Assembly: GCA_002172625.1 (NCBI GenBank)
Contig: NHEN01000128.1
Span: forward strand, 6,943-48,282
From: Verrucomicrobiaceae bacterium TMED86
GTDB lineage: Bacteria > Verrucomicrobiota > Verrucomicrobiia > Verrucomicrobiales > Akkermansiaceae
Direction of reading: 5' to 3'
DNA length: 41,340 nt
Position numbers and translations under genes: made by a program. The notes beneath the pieces are model-generated. The model made no database searches. It was not told the DNA's origin and was given only the letters and a program-made list of their open reading frames with translations. How positions within the stretch are numbered: the first letter of the stretch is position 1; each line of letters opens with the position of its first letter. Of the stretch, positions 27,672 through 36,685 are shown piece by piece.

Positions 27672-29124
27672 TCGCACGAAGGGAGGATTGGGCCAGTGGT
27701 TTTGGGTCTGCTGGGGCGTGGCCATGGCGTGGAGTCTTTATCGGGCTCTCTTTAACGAAGCGTGGATTCTTGATGACGAGATCGCTCATTACATGATCTC
27801 GAAAGATGTCTGGAGTGATCCGCGTGAGCTTTGGCATCCGTGGAGCCGACCGGGGCGGAACATTTTGCAATTCATCCCGGCTTACTTTGGTCTCACGGCG
27901 GCGCGGCTTTGGACACTGGCCTTGGCGGGTTTTGCGATGTGGCTGACGGGTCGCGAAGGAAAGCGCCTTGGCATGGTTGGCTTGTCAATCCTACCGCTCT
28001 TGATGGGATTCCAGTGGTGGTTTCCGGAGCTGAGCTATCCTGTGCTGACGCAGACTCCCTTCATGGTGGTGTGGGTTGCCGGGGTTTTTCTCGCGATGCG
28101 TAAGAAGATGGCATGGGCCGCACTGTGCTGGGGATACCTTCCTCTGGTGCGGCATGAGGGAATCGCGTTGTCGGCTCTGTTTGGGCTTTGGATTATTTTT
28201 GCGCCGGGTGGATTCGCGCGGCATTTGCTGAAGGGGAAATGGAATGAGGCCTTGAAGGCTTTTCCGAGAGCGGCGTGGTTGGGCTTCTGCACCTTCCTGC
28301 CCTTGATTGTGATGAACGTCGCGACCGGGTTGATGCGTGGTGAGTGGCCGTTTATGATGTTCTTTGAATCGAAGCCAACAGAGTATTATGGCTCGGGGCC
28401 GATTTGGTTGTACTTAAAGCACCTCGCAACCGGCGCGGGGATTCCGGTGGTTTTGTTGATGATTTTTGGAGCCTTTCAAAAGTGGCGTCACCTCGACTGG
28501 AGCCTCTGGTTGTGGGCGACCTACCCGGCGTATTTGATCATGCATAGCTTGATCTATTGGAAGGGGCTTTTTGCTTCGGGGGGATACTATCACTTCATCA
28601 TGCCAATGGCTCCCTTTGTGGCTTTAGTGGCGCTTCGGGGGTTCAATGGGTTGTGGCAGAAGTATGGTATCAAGCCCGCTGCGGCTGCCTTGGCAGTTGT
28701 GGTGGTGACCGGACTGATGATGCCCCAACAACAGTGGGGTGTTTCTGATAATCACATTCCGGGATTGCCCGTTCTCAATGCCAGCTTGAAACCAATTGCG
28801 CCGCCGATGAAGCAGAGTCGCTTTGGTCAGGGAGTGAAGGAGGCCAGCGAGTGGGTCATTGAAAATGCCGGTGAGACCGAGGTGCTCAATCATCACGCGG
28901 CGGCTTCGTTTTGGCTCTATGAGACCGAGGTGAAAAAGCTGGAGGCCTGGGGCGGATATACTCCCGAGTCACTGGAGCTTTACTCGGGGACCTTGCTGAT
29001 TTGGGATGCCCACTACTCGGTGCAGGAAGCCTTCGGGTTTACTCCCGAGCGACTTCAAACAGCAGGCTGGGAAGTGGTCGAGACCTTCGCCTACAAATCG
29101 GTGAGGATTTACCGGAAGAAGTAA
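27664..29124 (+). CDS. polytopic membrane protein, GT-C-fold glycosyltransferase-like
   Basis: Many TM helices; early loop acidic motif AWILDDEIAHYM; overlaps the GT2 stop by 8 bp. Confidence 0.7.
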   Translation: MSDRTKGGLGQWFWVCWGVAMAWSLYRALFNEAWILDDEIAHYMISKDVWSDPRELWHPWSRPGRNILQFIPAYFGLTAARLWTLALAGFAMWLTGREGKRLGMVGLSILPLLMGFQWWFPELSYPVLTQTPFMVVWVAGVFLAMRKKMAWAALCWGYLPLVRHEGIALSALFGLWIIFAPGGFARHLLKGKWNEALKAFPRAAWLGFCTFLPLIVMNVATGLMRGEWPFMMFFESKPTEYYGSGPIWLYLKHLATGAGIPVVLLMIFGAFQKWRHLDWSLWLWATYPAYLIMHSLIYWKGLFASGGYYHFIMPMAPFVALVALRGFNGLWQKYGIKPAAAALAVVVVTGLMMPQQQWGVSDNHIPGLPVLNASLKPIAPPMKQSRFGQGVKEASEWVIENAGETEVLNHHAAASFWLYETEVKKLEAWGGYTPESLELYSGTLLIWDAHYSVQEAFGFTPERLQTAGWEVVETFAYKSVRIYRKK

Positions 29125-29128
29125 CTAC

Positions 29129-31279
29129 CTACTTTTTCTCAAACTTCGAGAAGTAGCGTTCGGCGGCGTCGGGGAAATGCTTCTTGAGTGCCAGGTCCCA
29201 TTGTTCGGGATTCTCGAGATTGAGGGAGCCATCAGATCCGGTGATATCGTCTAGGGAAATAGTGTCGGGGAGTTGGGTGGCCCAGGGGTTTTCCCAGCGG
29301 AAGGTCGCGGTGTAGTCGCCGCGATGCCAGGCCATGGCGATGCCCATGATGCCGCAGTAGGAGGTGATGTTGATTTGCGTGGCTTCCTCGTCGCGGGTTT
29401 TGAGAAGGGAGTGCCCAGGCAGCGAGGAGAAGGTGGATTCGGGATAGCCGAGGTGGTCGAGGAGCGATGGAAGGACGTCGAGGTGGGAGGCGCTGATTTG
29501 GTCGGGAGCTTCGGTGCCTTTGGGCCACTTGATCATGAGAGGAACGGCGGTTTGCTCGGGTTCGACCGATGAACAATGGAACCACGATCCGTTTTCTTGG
29601 AATTCTTCGCCGTGGTCGCCGGTGACAATGATGATGGCATCGTCATAGCGGCCCTCCTCTTTTAGGAAGTCGACGAAGCGAGAGATCTCGTGATCGGTCC
29701 AAGCGATGGCGTTGAAGTAACGACGGCGGACGCGTTCAATATCCTCATGGGTTGGATAAGCGTGAAAGCCGCCCGATGGTTCGTAGTCGCTGTATGGCGG
29801 GGTGAAGGAGTCGTGCCATGAGTAATCGAAGTGCGGCGTGTCGTAGGCGAGAAGATGGAAGTTACCGCTGGAAGGTGCGTTGCGAAGGGCCTCCATCGTT
29901 TCTTCAAGGTTCTGGCGTTCCCGTTCGGCGTAGGGGAGATTTTCGAAATCAGAACCGTTTGGTGCGCTTTTGAGAACGCCCAATTCGTGGGGCGAGCCAA
30001 AGTTGGTCGAGCCCATTCCGAGGTAGGAAAGGTCGCAGATGGTGCGGGCCTCAAGATTGAAGTTGGACTTCTTGAGGATTTCGATGAAGGGAGAGGCGGG
30101 GAGGTCTTTTCCGTCGCGAATAGTCTCCATGGCGTCACCCCAGAAGGGCGGGAGTTGTCCATTGAAGACAGAGAACCAGGAAAGGTGGGTCGCGTTGGAG
30201 CCGGCCCAGGTTTTGCCAACTTGCTGGCATTCTTGATCACGAAATTTCGTGAGGAAAGGCGCGTGCCTTTCTGAGATGGCATCGGCACGGACGGACTCGA
30301 GCATGAAAAAGAAAATGTCCGGTTGCGAAGTGGCGTGGGTTGAGATGTCTGGTCGGACCGGTTGCTTCCAGGTCGCACGATAGGAAACGACTCCAGGTTC
30401 CGGTTTGATCGGAGTGAGATGAATCTCGTAGGAATTGTGTTCCATCCGAAGAGCCTTGCGCGACTTCCAGGCGAAGCCGGAGGCCTTTTCCGCGGCGATG
30501 CCTCCCCAGGTCAGGCCGAGGGTGAATAAAATAAAGGCGGGCTTATAGCCCATCTTGGGAAAGGTCTTTTTCGAGAGACGGAAGCTGGCGTAACAAAGTC
30601 CACAGAGAACGGCTCCGAAGATGAGGAACGCGGTGATCACGACCGCCGGCGAATGATGAATGCCCCCGGCGGCGAGTTGACGGGCGATGTCGATGGGGCC
30701 GTCTTCGTCGATCTTGTTGATGACGAAGCGTAGGGAATTTTTCCAAAAGATGATGGCGAGGGCGTCGGCTCCGAGAAAGCCCGGGATGAGGGCGGGGATG
30801 ACCCAGGGGAGCATGCGAAGCTTGCGTGGTGCGGAGAGGCTGGCAATACGCGCGCCGATCCAGATTAAGGAAAGTACGATGAGTGCGGTGAGGATGCGTC
30901 CGGCGGCAGCGGAGAAAAATTCCCCGGTGCCGAGGGGCAGATTCATCAGGACGAGAATGTTGTGTATCGAATAAATGGTGAGGCTGAGAACAAACCAAAC
31001 CCAGTTGAAGGGATTGGGCGTTTTCCACCAGGAGCGTAGCGTGGAGGTTGGATTGACGCGGTTGATGAGAAACCACAACCAGCCACCCAAGGTCGCGCCG
31101 ATAAGGACGTGCCGCATCGCGATGGCGAGATTGTCCGCGAAGCGCCCGGGATCGAGAATCCACGAAGCCCGCCACTCCGGTTTGACGAAGAGAAGGAGGT
31201 AGGGGAGGAGTGCTACAAGGATTCCGCCTCCCCAGAAAAGGAAGTGACCGGGACGGTCTCTGACGTTTTTGGCTTCCAC
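29129..31279 (-). CDS. membrane-anchored sulfatase/alkaline-phosphatase superfamily enzyme (LtaS/PbgA-like)
   Basis: N-terminal TM helices; DIFFFMLESVRADAIS; SNATHLSWFSVFNG (Thr nucleophile region, no CxPxR); IIIVTGDHGEEFQENGSWFH. Confidence 0.85.
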   Translation of the reverse strand: MEAKNVRDRPGHFLFWGGGILVALLPYLLLFVKPEWRASWILDPGRFADNLAIAMRHVLIGATLGGWLWFLINRVNPTSTLRSWWKTPNPFNWVWFVLSLTIYSIHNILVLMNLPLGTGEFFSAAAGRILTALIVLSLIWIGARIASLSAPRKLRMLPWVIPALIPGFLGADALAIIFWKNSLRFVINKIDEDGPIDIARQLAAGGIHHSPAVVITAFLIFGAVLCGLCYASFRLSKKTFPKMGYKPAFILFTLGLTWGGIAAEKASGFAWKSRKALRMEHNSYEIHLTPIKPEPGVVSYRATWKQPVRPDISTHATSQPDIFFFMLESVRADAISERHAPFLTKFRDQECQQVGKTWAGSNATHLSWFSVFNGQLPPFWGDAMETIRDGKDLPASPFIEILKKSNFNLEARTICDLSYLGMGSTNFGSPHELGVLKSAPNGSDFENLPYAERERQNLEETMEALRNAPSSGNFHLLAYDTPHFDYSWHDSFTPPYSDYEPSGGFHAYPTHEDIERVRRRYFNAIAWTDHEISRFVDFLKEEGRYDDAIIIVTGDHGEEFQENGSWFHCSSVEPEQTAVPLMIKWPKGTEAPDQISASHLDVLPSLLDHLGYPESTFSSLPGHSLLKTRDEEATQINITSYCGIMGIAMAWHRGDYTATFRWENPWATQLPDTISLDDITGSDGSLNLENPEQWDLALKKHFPDAAERYFSKFEKK

Positions 31280-31488
31280 GGGCGCAAGAAAATAGGGTTA
31301 TTCCCCCTAAAATTCAACCTTTCCGGCTCGCTGAGTTTGTAATCCGCTGATGGCGGTTAGGAGTTTGAAGTGGCGGATGGTGGTATTCTTGCTTAGACCG
31401 GAGTTGGTGAATTGAGGGCATGAGGGCTCCGGACCCGTGGTATCGTATTAAGAAACGCCGGGGCGATTTTGTCGGGAAAAAATAATCA

Positions 31489-31986
31489 TTATTTCTCGAA
31501 GACGAGAAATTTCCGACAGACGAAGTTCACCATGGCTGAGGAAATGACGAAGGAGAGGTGGGCCACGGTGTTGGGGACGCCGAAGGATGCGACGAGCCAG
31601 ACGGGGAGGAGTTCTCCGATGGAGAAGCTGAGAAAGGAGATAATGGTGAAGAGGGTGACTTCCTTGGAGGTATTGTGACGACCGGGGGTGAAGACGAGCC
31701 AGCGGTTGAGGCCGTAGGCGACGAAGTTGGAGGGGAGGAAGGCAGCGAAGTGAAGGTAAGGTAGATATTTCGCACGGGTGTCCTTGGGGAGGTCGGAGCC
31801 GAGTTGATCGGGGAAGAGGGCTTCACCGGAGTAGGCTACGGCGAGGAAAACGAGAACCGAGAGGACACCGCAAACGCCGTATTTTCCGAACTGAATCAGG
31901 AAGGGCGTGTCGCGGCTGAAGAGAGTCTTCTTGAAGCCGTGTTCCCGGAAGTGGGACCAGGCTTCGCCGATCAGGCGGGCGTTCAT
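31489..31986 (-). CDS. GtrA-family membrane protein
   Basis: LIQFGKYGVCGVLSVLVFLAVAY...LPSNFVAYGLNRWLVF...VNFVCRKFLVFEK: GtrA signature. ATG 31986 overlaps the argF stop; the longer track ORF start is not supported. Confidence 0.85.
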   Translation of the reverse strand: MNARLIGEAWSHFREHGFKKTLFSRDTPFLIQFGKYGVCGVLSVLVFLAVAYSGEALFPDQLGSDLPKDTRAKYLPYLHFAAFLPSNFVAYGLNRWLVFTPGRHNTSKEVTLFTIISFLSFSIGELLPVWLVASFGVPNTVAHLSFVISSAMVNFVCRKFLVFEK

Positions 31987-32903
31987 GGGTTGGTGTGCAA
32001 GAGGGAATCGATGGGGTCGATTCGAGCGAGGACGGCCTTCTGGGCGTGGAGGCGGTTTTCGGCCTGCTGGAAGATGGTGTCGGCGTGGAGCTCGAGAATT
32101 TCCTCGGTGATTTCTTTCTCTCGGTAGGCAGGAAGGCAGTGGAGGACGATATGATCGTCGGCACAATGAGTGAGGAGTTCCGCGTTGACCTGGTAGGAGC
32201 CGAAGAGAGCTTCTTTTTCGGTTTGGCCTTCCTGTCCCATCGAAAGCCAGACGTCGGTGTTGATGACGTGGGCGTCTTTGGCTGCTTCGACCGGATCGGT
32301 AGTGAGAGTGACGTTGGGCGCGTTGAGGTGCGTCATGTAGTCTTCGGACGGGAGACAGGATTCAGGCGCAGCGACGACCAATTCGAATTCGAGATACTTG
32401 GCAGCCCACATCCACGAGCGAGACATGTTGTTGTCCCCGTCGCCGATGAAGACGATTTTCTTATCATTCCAGCCACCGAGTTTTTCACGGATGGTGAGAA
32501 GGTCGGCGAGGATCTGGCAGGGGTGCTCTTCGTCGGTGAGGGCATTGATGGTGGGAATACCGGAGAATTGGGCGAAGTCGACGACGTCCTGTTGCTCATA
32601 GGTCCGGATAACGGCTCCGTGCACCATGCTTCCCAGAACGCGTGCGGTATCTTTGATCGGTTCGCCGCGTCCGAGTTGAATGTCATTCTTGGAAAGGAAC
32701 ATGACACTGCCTCCGAGTTCGCGAATGCCGACTTCAAATGAGACCCGCGTGCGGGTGGAGGCTTTGGTGAAAATGATGGCCCAAGTTTGTCCGGCGAGAG
32801 GCTGGGATTTATGTGCCCCCCGAGTTGCTTTGAGATCCGCGGCGAGGTCGAGAAGATATTCGATCTGCTGTGCGCCGGATTGTTCGATGGAAAGGAGATT
32901 CAT
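31983..32903 (-). CDS. argF: ornithine carbamoyltransferase
   Basis: FTKASTRTRVSFEVGI, MFLSKNDIQLGRGEPIKDTARVL, HPCQILADLLTI, VFIGDGDNNMSRSW, HCLPAYREKEI. Confidence 0.95.
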   Translation of the reverse strand: MNLLSIEQSGAQQIEYLLDLAADLKATRGAHKSQPLAGQTWAIIFTKASTRTRVSFEVGIRELGGSVMFLSKNDIQLGRGEPIKDTARVLGSMVHGAVIRTYEQQDVVDFAQFSGIPTINALTDEEHPCQILADLLTIREKLGGWNDKKIVFIGDGDNNMSRSWMWAAKYLEFELVVAAPESCLPSEDYMTHLNAPNVTLTTDPVEAAKDAHVINTDVWLSMGQEGQTEKEALFGSYQVNAELLTHCADDHIVLHCLPAYREKEITEEILELHADTIFQQAENRLHAQKAVLARIDPIDSLLHTNP

Positions 32904-33058
32904 GGGAAAGGAGGGAGTTTGGGGTGGGTTTGCGAGAAATTCAAGTTTTGCTTGAACGAGATTTTGGGAGAAGTCCCATCGTAGGGAGCGCGAGAAAAAG
33001 ATGGGTTTGTTCAACCTTGATTTGTTTGCCAGAGGCGTTCTGTCGTATCGCTCGTTTT

Positions 33059-33298
33059 GGGGGGCACTCAATGGAGGGTGGTCCGACTTGTTGCCAGGTT
33101 TCGGAGGAAGAGTATGCGGGGATGGTGTTAATCCCACCTTTTGATTCGACCTATCATACAGTGAGGAGAGTGCCGATTTTCCTTGGGGATCGCTTGATGA
33201 ATTTCGATCGAATGGTGGGCATGAAGGAGCCTTTTTTGATCATGCATGGAGCGGTTGATGAGGCGATTCCGTAGGGGTATAGTGAGGAGCTTATTTGA
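33059..33298 (+). pseudogene. decayed alpha/beta-hydrolase fragment
   Basis: GHSMEGGPTCCQVSEEEYAGMVLIPPFDSTYHTVRRVPIFLGDRLMNFDRMVGMKEPFLIMHGAVDEAIP*GYSEELI*: nucleophile elbow and 'LIMHGxxDExIP' motifs with an internal TAG (33272-33274) and no start. Confidence 0.6.
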
Positions 33299-33341
33299 AC
33301 TTTCGCCTTCTGTTGAGAAGGAGTTCCTCTCGATAAACAGA

Positions 33342-33372
33342 AGACGCCACAATGATCCATTCATCGTGGCGT
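33342..33372 (-). terminator. stem-loop downstream of the SOUL gene, probable terminator
   Basis: ACGCCACAATGA-TCCAT-TCATCGTGGCGT, 12-bp stem with one mismatch; minus strand followed by a T-rich TTCTGTTT. Confidence 0.6.
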
Positions 33373-33428
33373 CCAATAAAATTTTAGCGGCCTTGGATTG
33401 ATTGGCCGCGAGGGTGGAATGAGGATGC

Positions 33429-34001
33429 TTACTTGCTTTCGAGAATCGCCTGGAGCTCGTAGGTGCGTTTTGTCTTCGGCGTTCCCGGACCATTGTATCC
33501 GAGGAGGCGGAAGGATTTTGGAGCGAGCTTCTTCTCTTTGAGCGTTACTTCGAGAGCAGCTTTGGCTTTCTCCATGTTGATGTCGTTATCGTCGCCCATC
33601 CAGGTGTAGCTGAGGACCTTCTCAGGCTTGATATCCTCGACGGCGATTTTACTGCCATCAGCTCCGATACTTCCGACTTCAGTGTTTTGGTAGAGGAAGG
33701 CCATGGAGGCGCGCTTCATCTTATCGTCCTTTTCCTCCAGGGCCATTTCGACGGGAGCAGTCATGGGGATATCTTTCTTTTTGATGTGCCCGAAGAGTCG
33801 CCAGAAGGACATGGTGTTGCCGCCTCCCTTGGTGATGGCGGCACGGTATTTTGGGTAGGATTTTTCGGCAACCTGATTGTAGGGACCAGGCTGGGGCCAG
33901 CCTTTGGGAAGGGGGGCTTCAGAGCTGTAGGAGGGAGTCACCGGGTCCTGGGCGTTGATGGCGCAGGAGGTGAGGAGCATGAAGGCGAAAAGTTTTTTCA
34001 T
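33429..34001 (-). CDS. SOUL family heme-binding-like protein
   Basis: Signal peptide; YPKYRAAITKGGGNTMSFWRLFGHIKKKDIPMTAPVEM, SOUL motif (IPMTAPV). Confidence 0.88.
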   Translation of the reverse strand: MKKLFAFMLLTSCAINAQDPVTPSYSSEAPLPKGWPQPGPYNQVAEKSYPKYRAAITKGGGNTMSFWRLFGHIKKKDIPMTAPVEMALEEKDDKMKRASMAFLYQNTEVGSIGADGSKIAVEDIKPEKVLSYTWMGDDNDINMEKAKAALEVTLKEKKLAPKSFRLLGYNGPGTPKTKRTYELQAILESK

Positions 34002-34046
34002 CGGAGCTGAGAATTAAGCACCGATTTCTTCATCCGCAAGGGGGGG

Positions 34047-34163
34047 CTATCTTTTAGGGCACTTGCAATCGCGGCCACAGGATTTGGACGATTTCTTTTT
34101 CGCGAGGAAAAGAATGATCGTGAGGATGACGACCGTGAGGGCTGCTGGAGTTTGCCAATCCAT
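34047..34163 (-). CDS. FeoB-associated Cys-rich membrane protein
   Basis: MDWQTPAALTVVILTIILFLAKKKSSKSCGRDCKCPKR; start overlaps the feoB stop (TAATG). Confidence 0.75.
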   Translation of the reverse strand: MDWQTPAALTVVILTIILFLAKKKSSKSCGRDCKCPKR

Positions 34164-36148
34164 TAGGAATAGCCGATAAGTTTGCCGATTTGGTAGACGG
34201 CCAGGGCGGCGAGGTAGGCGAAGGCCGTCATGCCTCCGAGTTGGCCAAGGGCCCATTTCCAGGAACCGGTTTCACGTTTGACCACGGCGGTGGTGGGCAG
34301 GCACTGGAGGGCGTAGATGAAGAAGGCGAGAAGCGAGAGAGCGACCAGAGGAGTGAAGAGAGGTGAGCCGTCGGGTCGTTTGGCATTGGTGACGGTTTCG
34401 CGGACCGATTCGGGTTCATCGCTGTCGGCAGAGTAGGATACGGCAAGGCTGCTGACGAAGACTTCGCGGGCGGCGAAGGAGGTGAGCATGGCGGTTCCCA
34501 TGCGGGCGTCCCAACCGAGGGGAGAGACGATGGGCTCGATGAGTTTCCCGGCGCGGCCCATTGCGGAGTTTTCCTGTTGGACCACAGGGTCATCGGAATT
34601 GCTTTTGGGATAGGTGCCAAGAAACCAGAGGAGGATACTGATGCCGAGAATGAGCGTTCCGGCTTTCTTAACGAAGGAGAAGGCGCGCTCCCAGACCTGA
34701 TGGAATACATGACTCCACTGGGGTTTTTGATAGGGAGGAAGTTCCAGGAGGAATTGTGGTGGTTCGGTAGCGCCGAGGCGGGGTTTGAGGAACTTGGCGG
34801 CAAGGAGTGCGGTGATAGTGCCGACGGCGTAAATCCCGAACATGATGGCGGTTTGAGAAAGGCTTCCGGTGACGAGGAACGGGACCAGCATGACGTAGAC
34901 CGGAAGGCGGGCTGAGCAGGAGGTCCAAGGAAGGATAAGGATGGTAGCCAGGCGTTCCTTGGCGTTGGAAATGGTACGGGTAGCCATGACGCCGGGGATG
35001 GCACAGGCGTATCCGGAGAGGAGTGGGAGAAAGGATTTTCCGGAGAGACCCACTTTGCTCATGACACGATCCATCAGGTAGGCGGCGCGGGCCATGTAGC
35101 CGCTGCTTTCGAGCAGGCTGATAAAGAAAAAGAGAAGAACGATTTGTGGAAGGAAGATGAGGACGCCGCCAACTCCGGCGATGACGCCATCGACGATGAG
35201 GCTTTGGAAATCGCCTTCGCTCATCTTGCTGGTGATCCCCTCGCCGAGCGAGCCAAAGGCTCCGTCGATCCAGTCCATCGGGATGGAGGCGAATTCGAAG
35301 ATAGTCCAAAAGACCGTAAACATGATTCCGGTGAAGAGGAACCAGCCTTTGATGGGATGAAGGGCGTGGGCGTCGATTTTGTCAGTGAGATCCTGGGCGG
35401 AGTCGTCGGGGCGTTGCAGTCCGGCTTCGACGGCGCGTTGGATGAACTCGGTGCGCTTCTTGACGATGAATTGTTCGGCTTCGGTGTCGGTATTGTCAGG
35501 GCAGGCGATACGCTGGATGCCGTGAGCTTCTGGTTTAGGTAATCCCTCTTCTTCGGCAACCTTGGTGGAGAGGGCGATGGATTCTTCCAACTCGGCGGGG
35601 CCTTTCCAAAGGCGACCGGGAGCGGATGGGAAGGGGAAGCGCAGAGCTTGTTTGAGTTGGACGATGCCGCGTTCGTTGAGCGCACTGAGCGGGACGAAAG
35701 GAACAGCGAAGTCTTCGCTCAGCGAAGTGGGGTCGATGCGGAGGCCCTGGGCTTCGGCACTATCTATTTTGTTGAGGGCAACGACAACGGAGTAGCCGAG
35801 ATCGATGACCTGGAGGAGAAGTTGAAGGTGGCGTTCGAGTTGGGTGGCATCGAGGACGCAGAGGATGAGATCGGGTGGGGTTTCGCCTTCCTGATCACCG
35901 AGGAGGAAATCGCGGGTGACTTCTTCGTCCGGGGAATTTGGGCTGAGAGAATAGCAACCGGGGAGATCGATGAGTTCGAACTGGTGTCCGTGCGGGGTGA
36001 AAAACTGGCCGGATTTTCGGGAGACGGTTGCCCCTGCGTAATTGCTGACCTTTTGGTTTTGCCCGGTGAGGGCGTTGAAAAGGGTGGTTTTTCCGGAATT
36101 GGGATTTCCGATCAGGGCGATATGGGCCTCGATGGAGGAAGAACTCAT
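34163..36148 (-). CDS. feoB: ferrous iron transport protein B
   Basis: ALIGNPNSGKTTLFNALTGQNQKVSNYAGATVSRKSG, DLPGCYSL, ALNKID, GFVP..; GYACAIPGVMATRTI; typical FeoB topology. Confidence 0.95.
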   Translation of the reverse strand: MSSSSIEAHIALIGNPNSGKTTLFNALTGQNQKVSNYAGATVSRKSGQFFTPHGHQFELIDLPGCYSLSPNSPDEEVTRDFLLGDQEGETPPDLILCVLDATQLERHLQLLLQVIDLGYSVVVALNKIDSAEAQGLRIDPTSLSEDFAVPFVPLSALNERGIVQLKQALRFPFPSAPGRLWKGPAELEESIALSTKVAEEEGLPKPEAHGIQRIACPDNTDTEAEQFIVKKRTEFIQRAVEAGLQRPDDSAQDLTDKIDAHALHPIKGWFLFTGIMFTVFWTIFEFASIPMDWIDGAFGSLGEGITSKMSEGDFQSLIVDGVIAGVGGVLIFLPQIVLLFFFISLLESSGYMARAAYLMDRVMSKVGLSGKSFLPLLSGYACAIPGVMATRTISNAKERLATILILPWTSCSARLPVYVMLVPFLVTGSLSQTAIMFGIYAVGTITALLAAKFLKPRLGATEPPQFLLELPPYQKPQWSHVFHQVWERAFSFVKKAGTLILGISILLWFLGTYPKSNSDDPVVQQENSAMGRAGKLIEPIVSPLGWDARMGTAMLTSFAAREVFVSSLAVSYSADSDEPESVRETVTNAKRPDGSPLFTPLVALSLLAFFIYALQCLPTTAVVKRETGSWKWALGQLGGMTAFAYLAALAVYQIGKLIGYS

Positions 36149-36168
36149 CGGAGAAAAAGTCGTTGAGT

Positions 36169-36417
36169 TTAGGCCGGAATGACCTGGATTTGGTCGGCGA
36201 GATCTTTGCTCAAGGCGAGGCGGGTCCCGCAAACGGTGCAGAGCATGTTGCGACCGTTGGTAAGCTTGCGGACGCGCATTTGCTCGCAAAAACCGATATC
36301 ACGTAGTTGGCGACAGGCCGGGCCATCAACGGCCCGGATCTGGAAATCACAACCCGTCGAAGCCTGACTGAGAGTCAGTGCGGAGTCACGTTCGAGATGG
36401 AGTGCGAGGTTGGACAT
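36169..36417 (-). CDS. feoA: FeoA family protein
   Basis: 82 aa; CRQLRDIGFCEQMRVRKLTNGRNMLCTVCGTRLALSKDLADQIQVIPA. Confidence 0.85.
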   Translation of the reverse strand: MSNLALHLERDSALTLSQASTGCDFQIRAVDGPACRQLRDIGFCEQMRVRKLTNGRNMLCTVCGTRLALSKDLADQIQVIPA

Positions 36418-36441
36418 GGAAGTCGTTAAAGAGAAGAAAGC

Positions 36442-36464
36442 TTATTGAGACTGCTTCGCAATAA
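36442..36464. promoter_or_regulatory. Fur-box-like palindrome upstream of feoA
   Basis: TTATTGAGACTGCTTCGCAATAA, 25 bp upstream of the feoA ATG; inner TTGAGACTGCTTCGCAA resembles the Fur consensus TTGAGAATNATTCTCAA. Confidence 0.5.
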
Positions 36465-36685
36465 AAAACGACTCTGGAATGATGATTCTTTCAGGGAATT
36501 GAATGATTTGGGAGGGAATCTGGAAGCTGGAAGCAAGAAGGGGCCTTGAAAGGACCCAGTAGAGAGGGAGCCAGAGAGCTTCCTGAAATCGCAACAATTG
36601 TGGAGCGGATTCGGAAAGCGAAATTGAAGAGGGCGTTTTCCCGGTGAAGATATGGCGTATCTGCTCGGTTTGGGGAGCAGATGAA

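Noticed and set aside
31421-31486. 21-codon + ORF MRAPDPWYRIKKRRGDFVGKK
   Set aside because: Has an ATG and stop in an intergenic gap, but it is too short and lacks RBS or homology support to claim a peptide gene.
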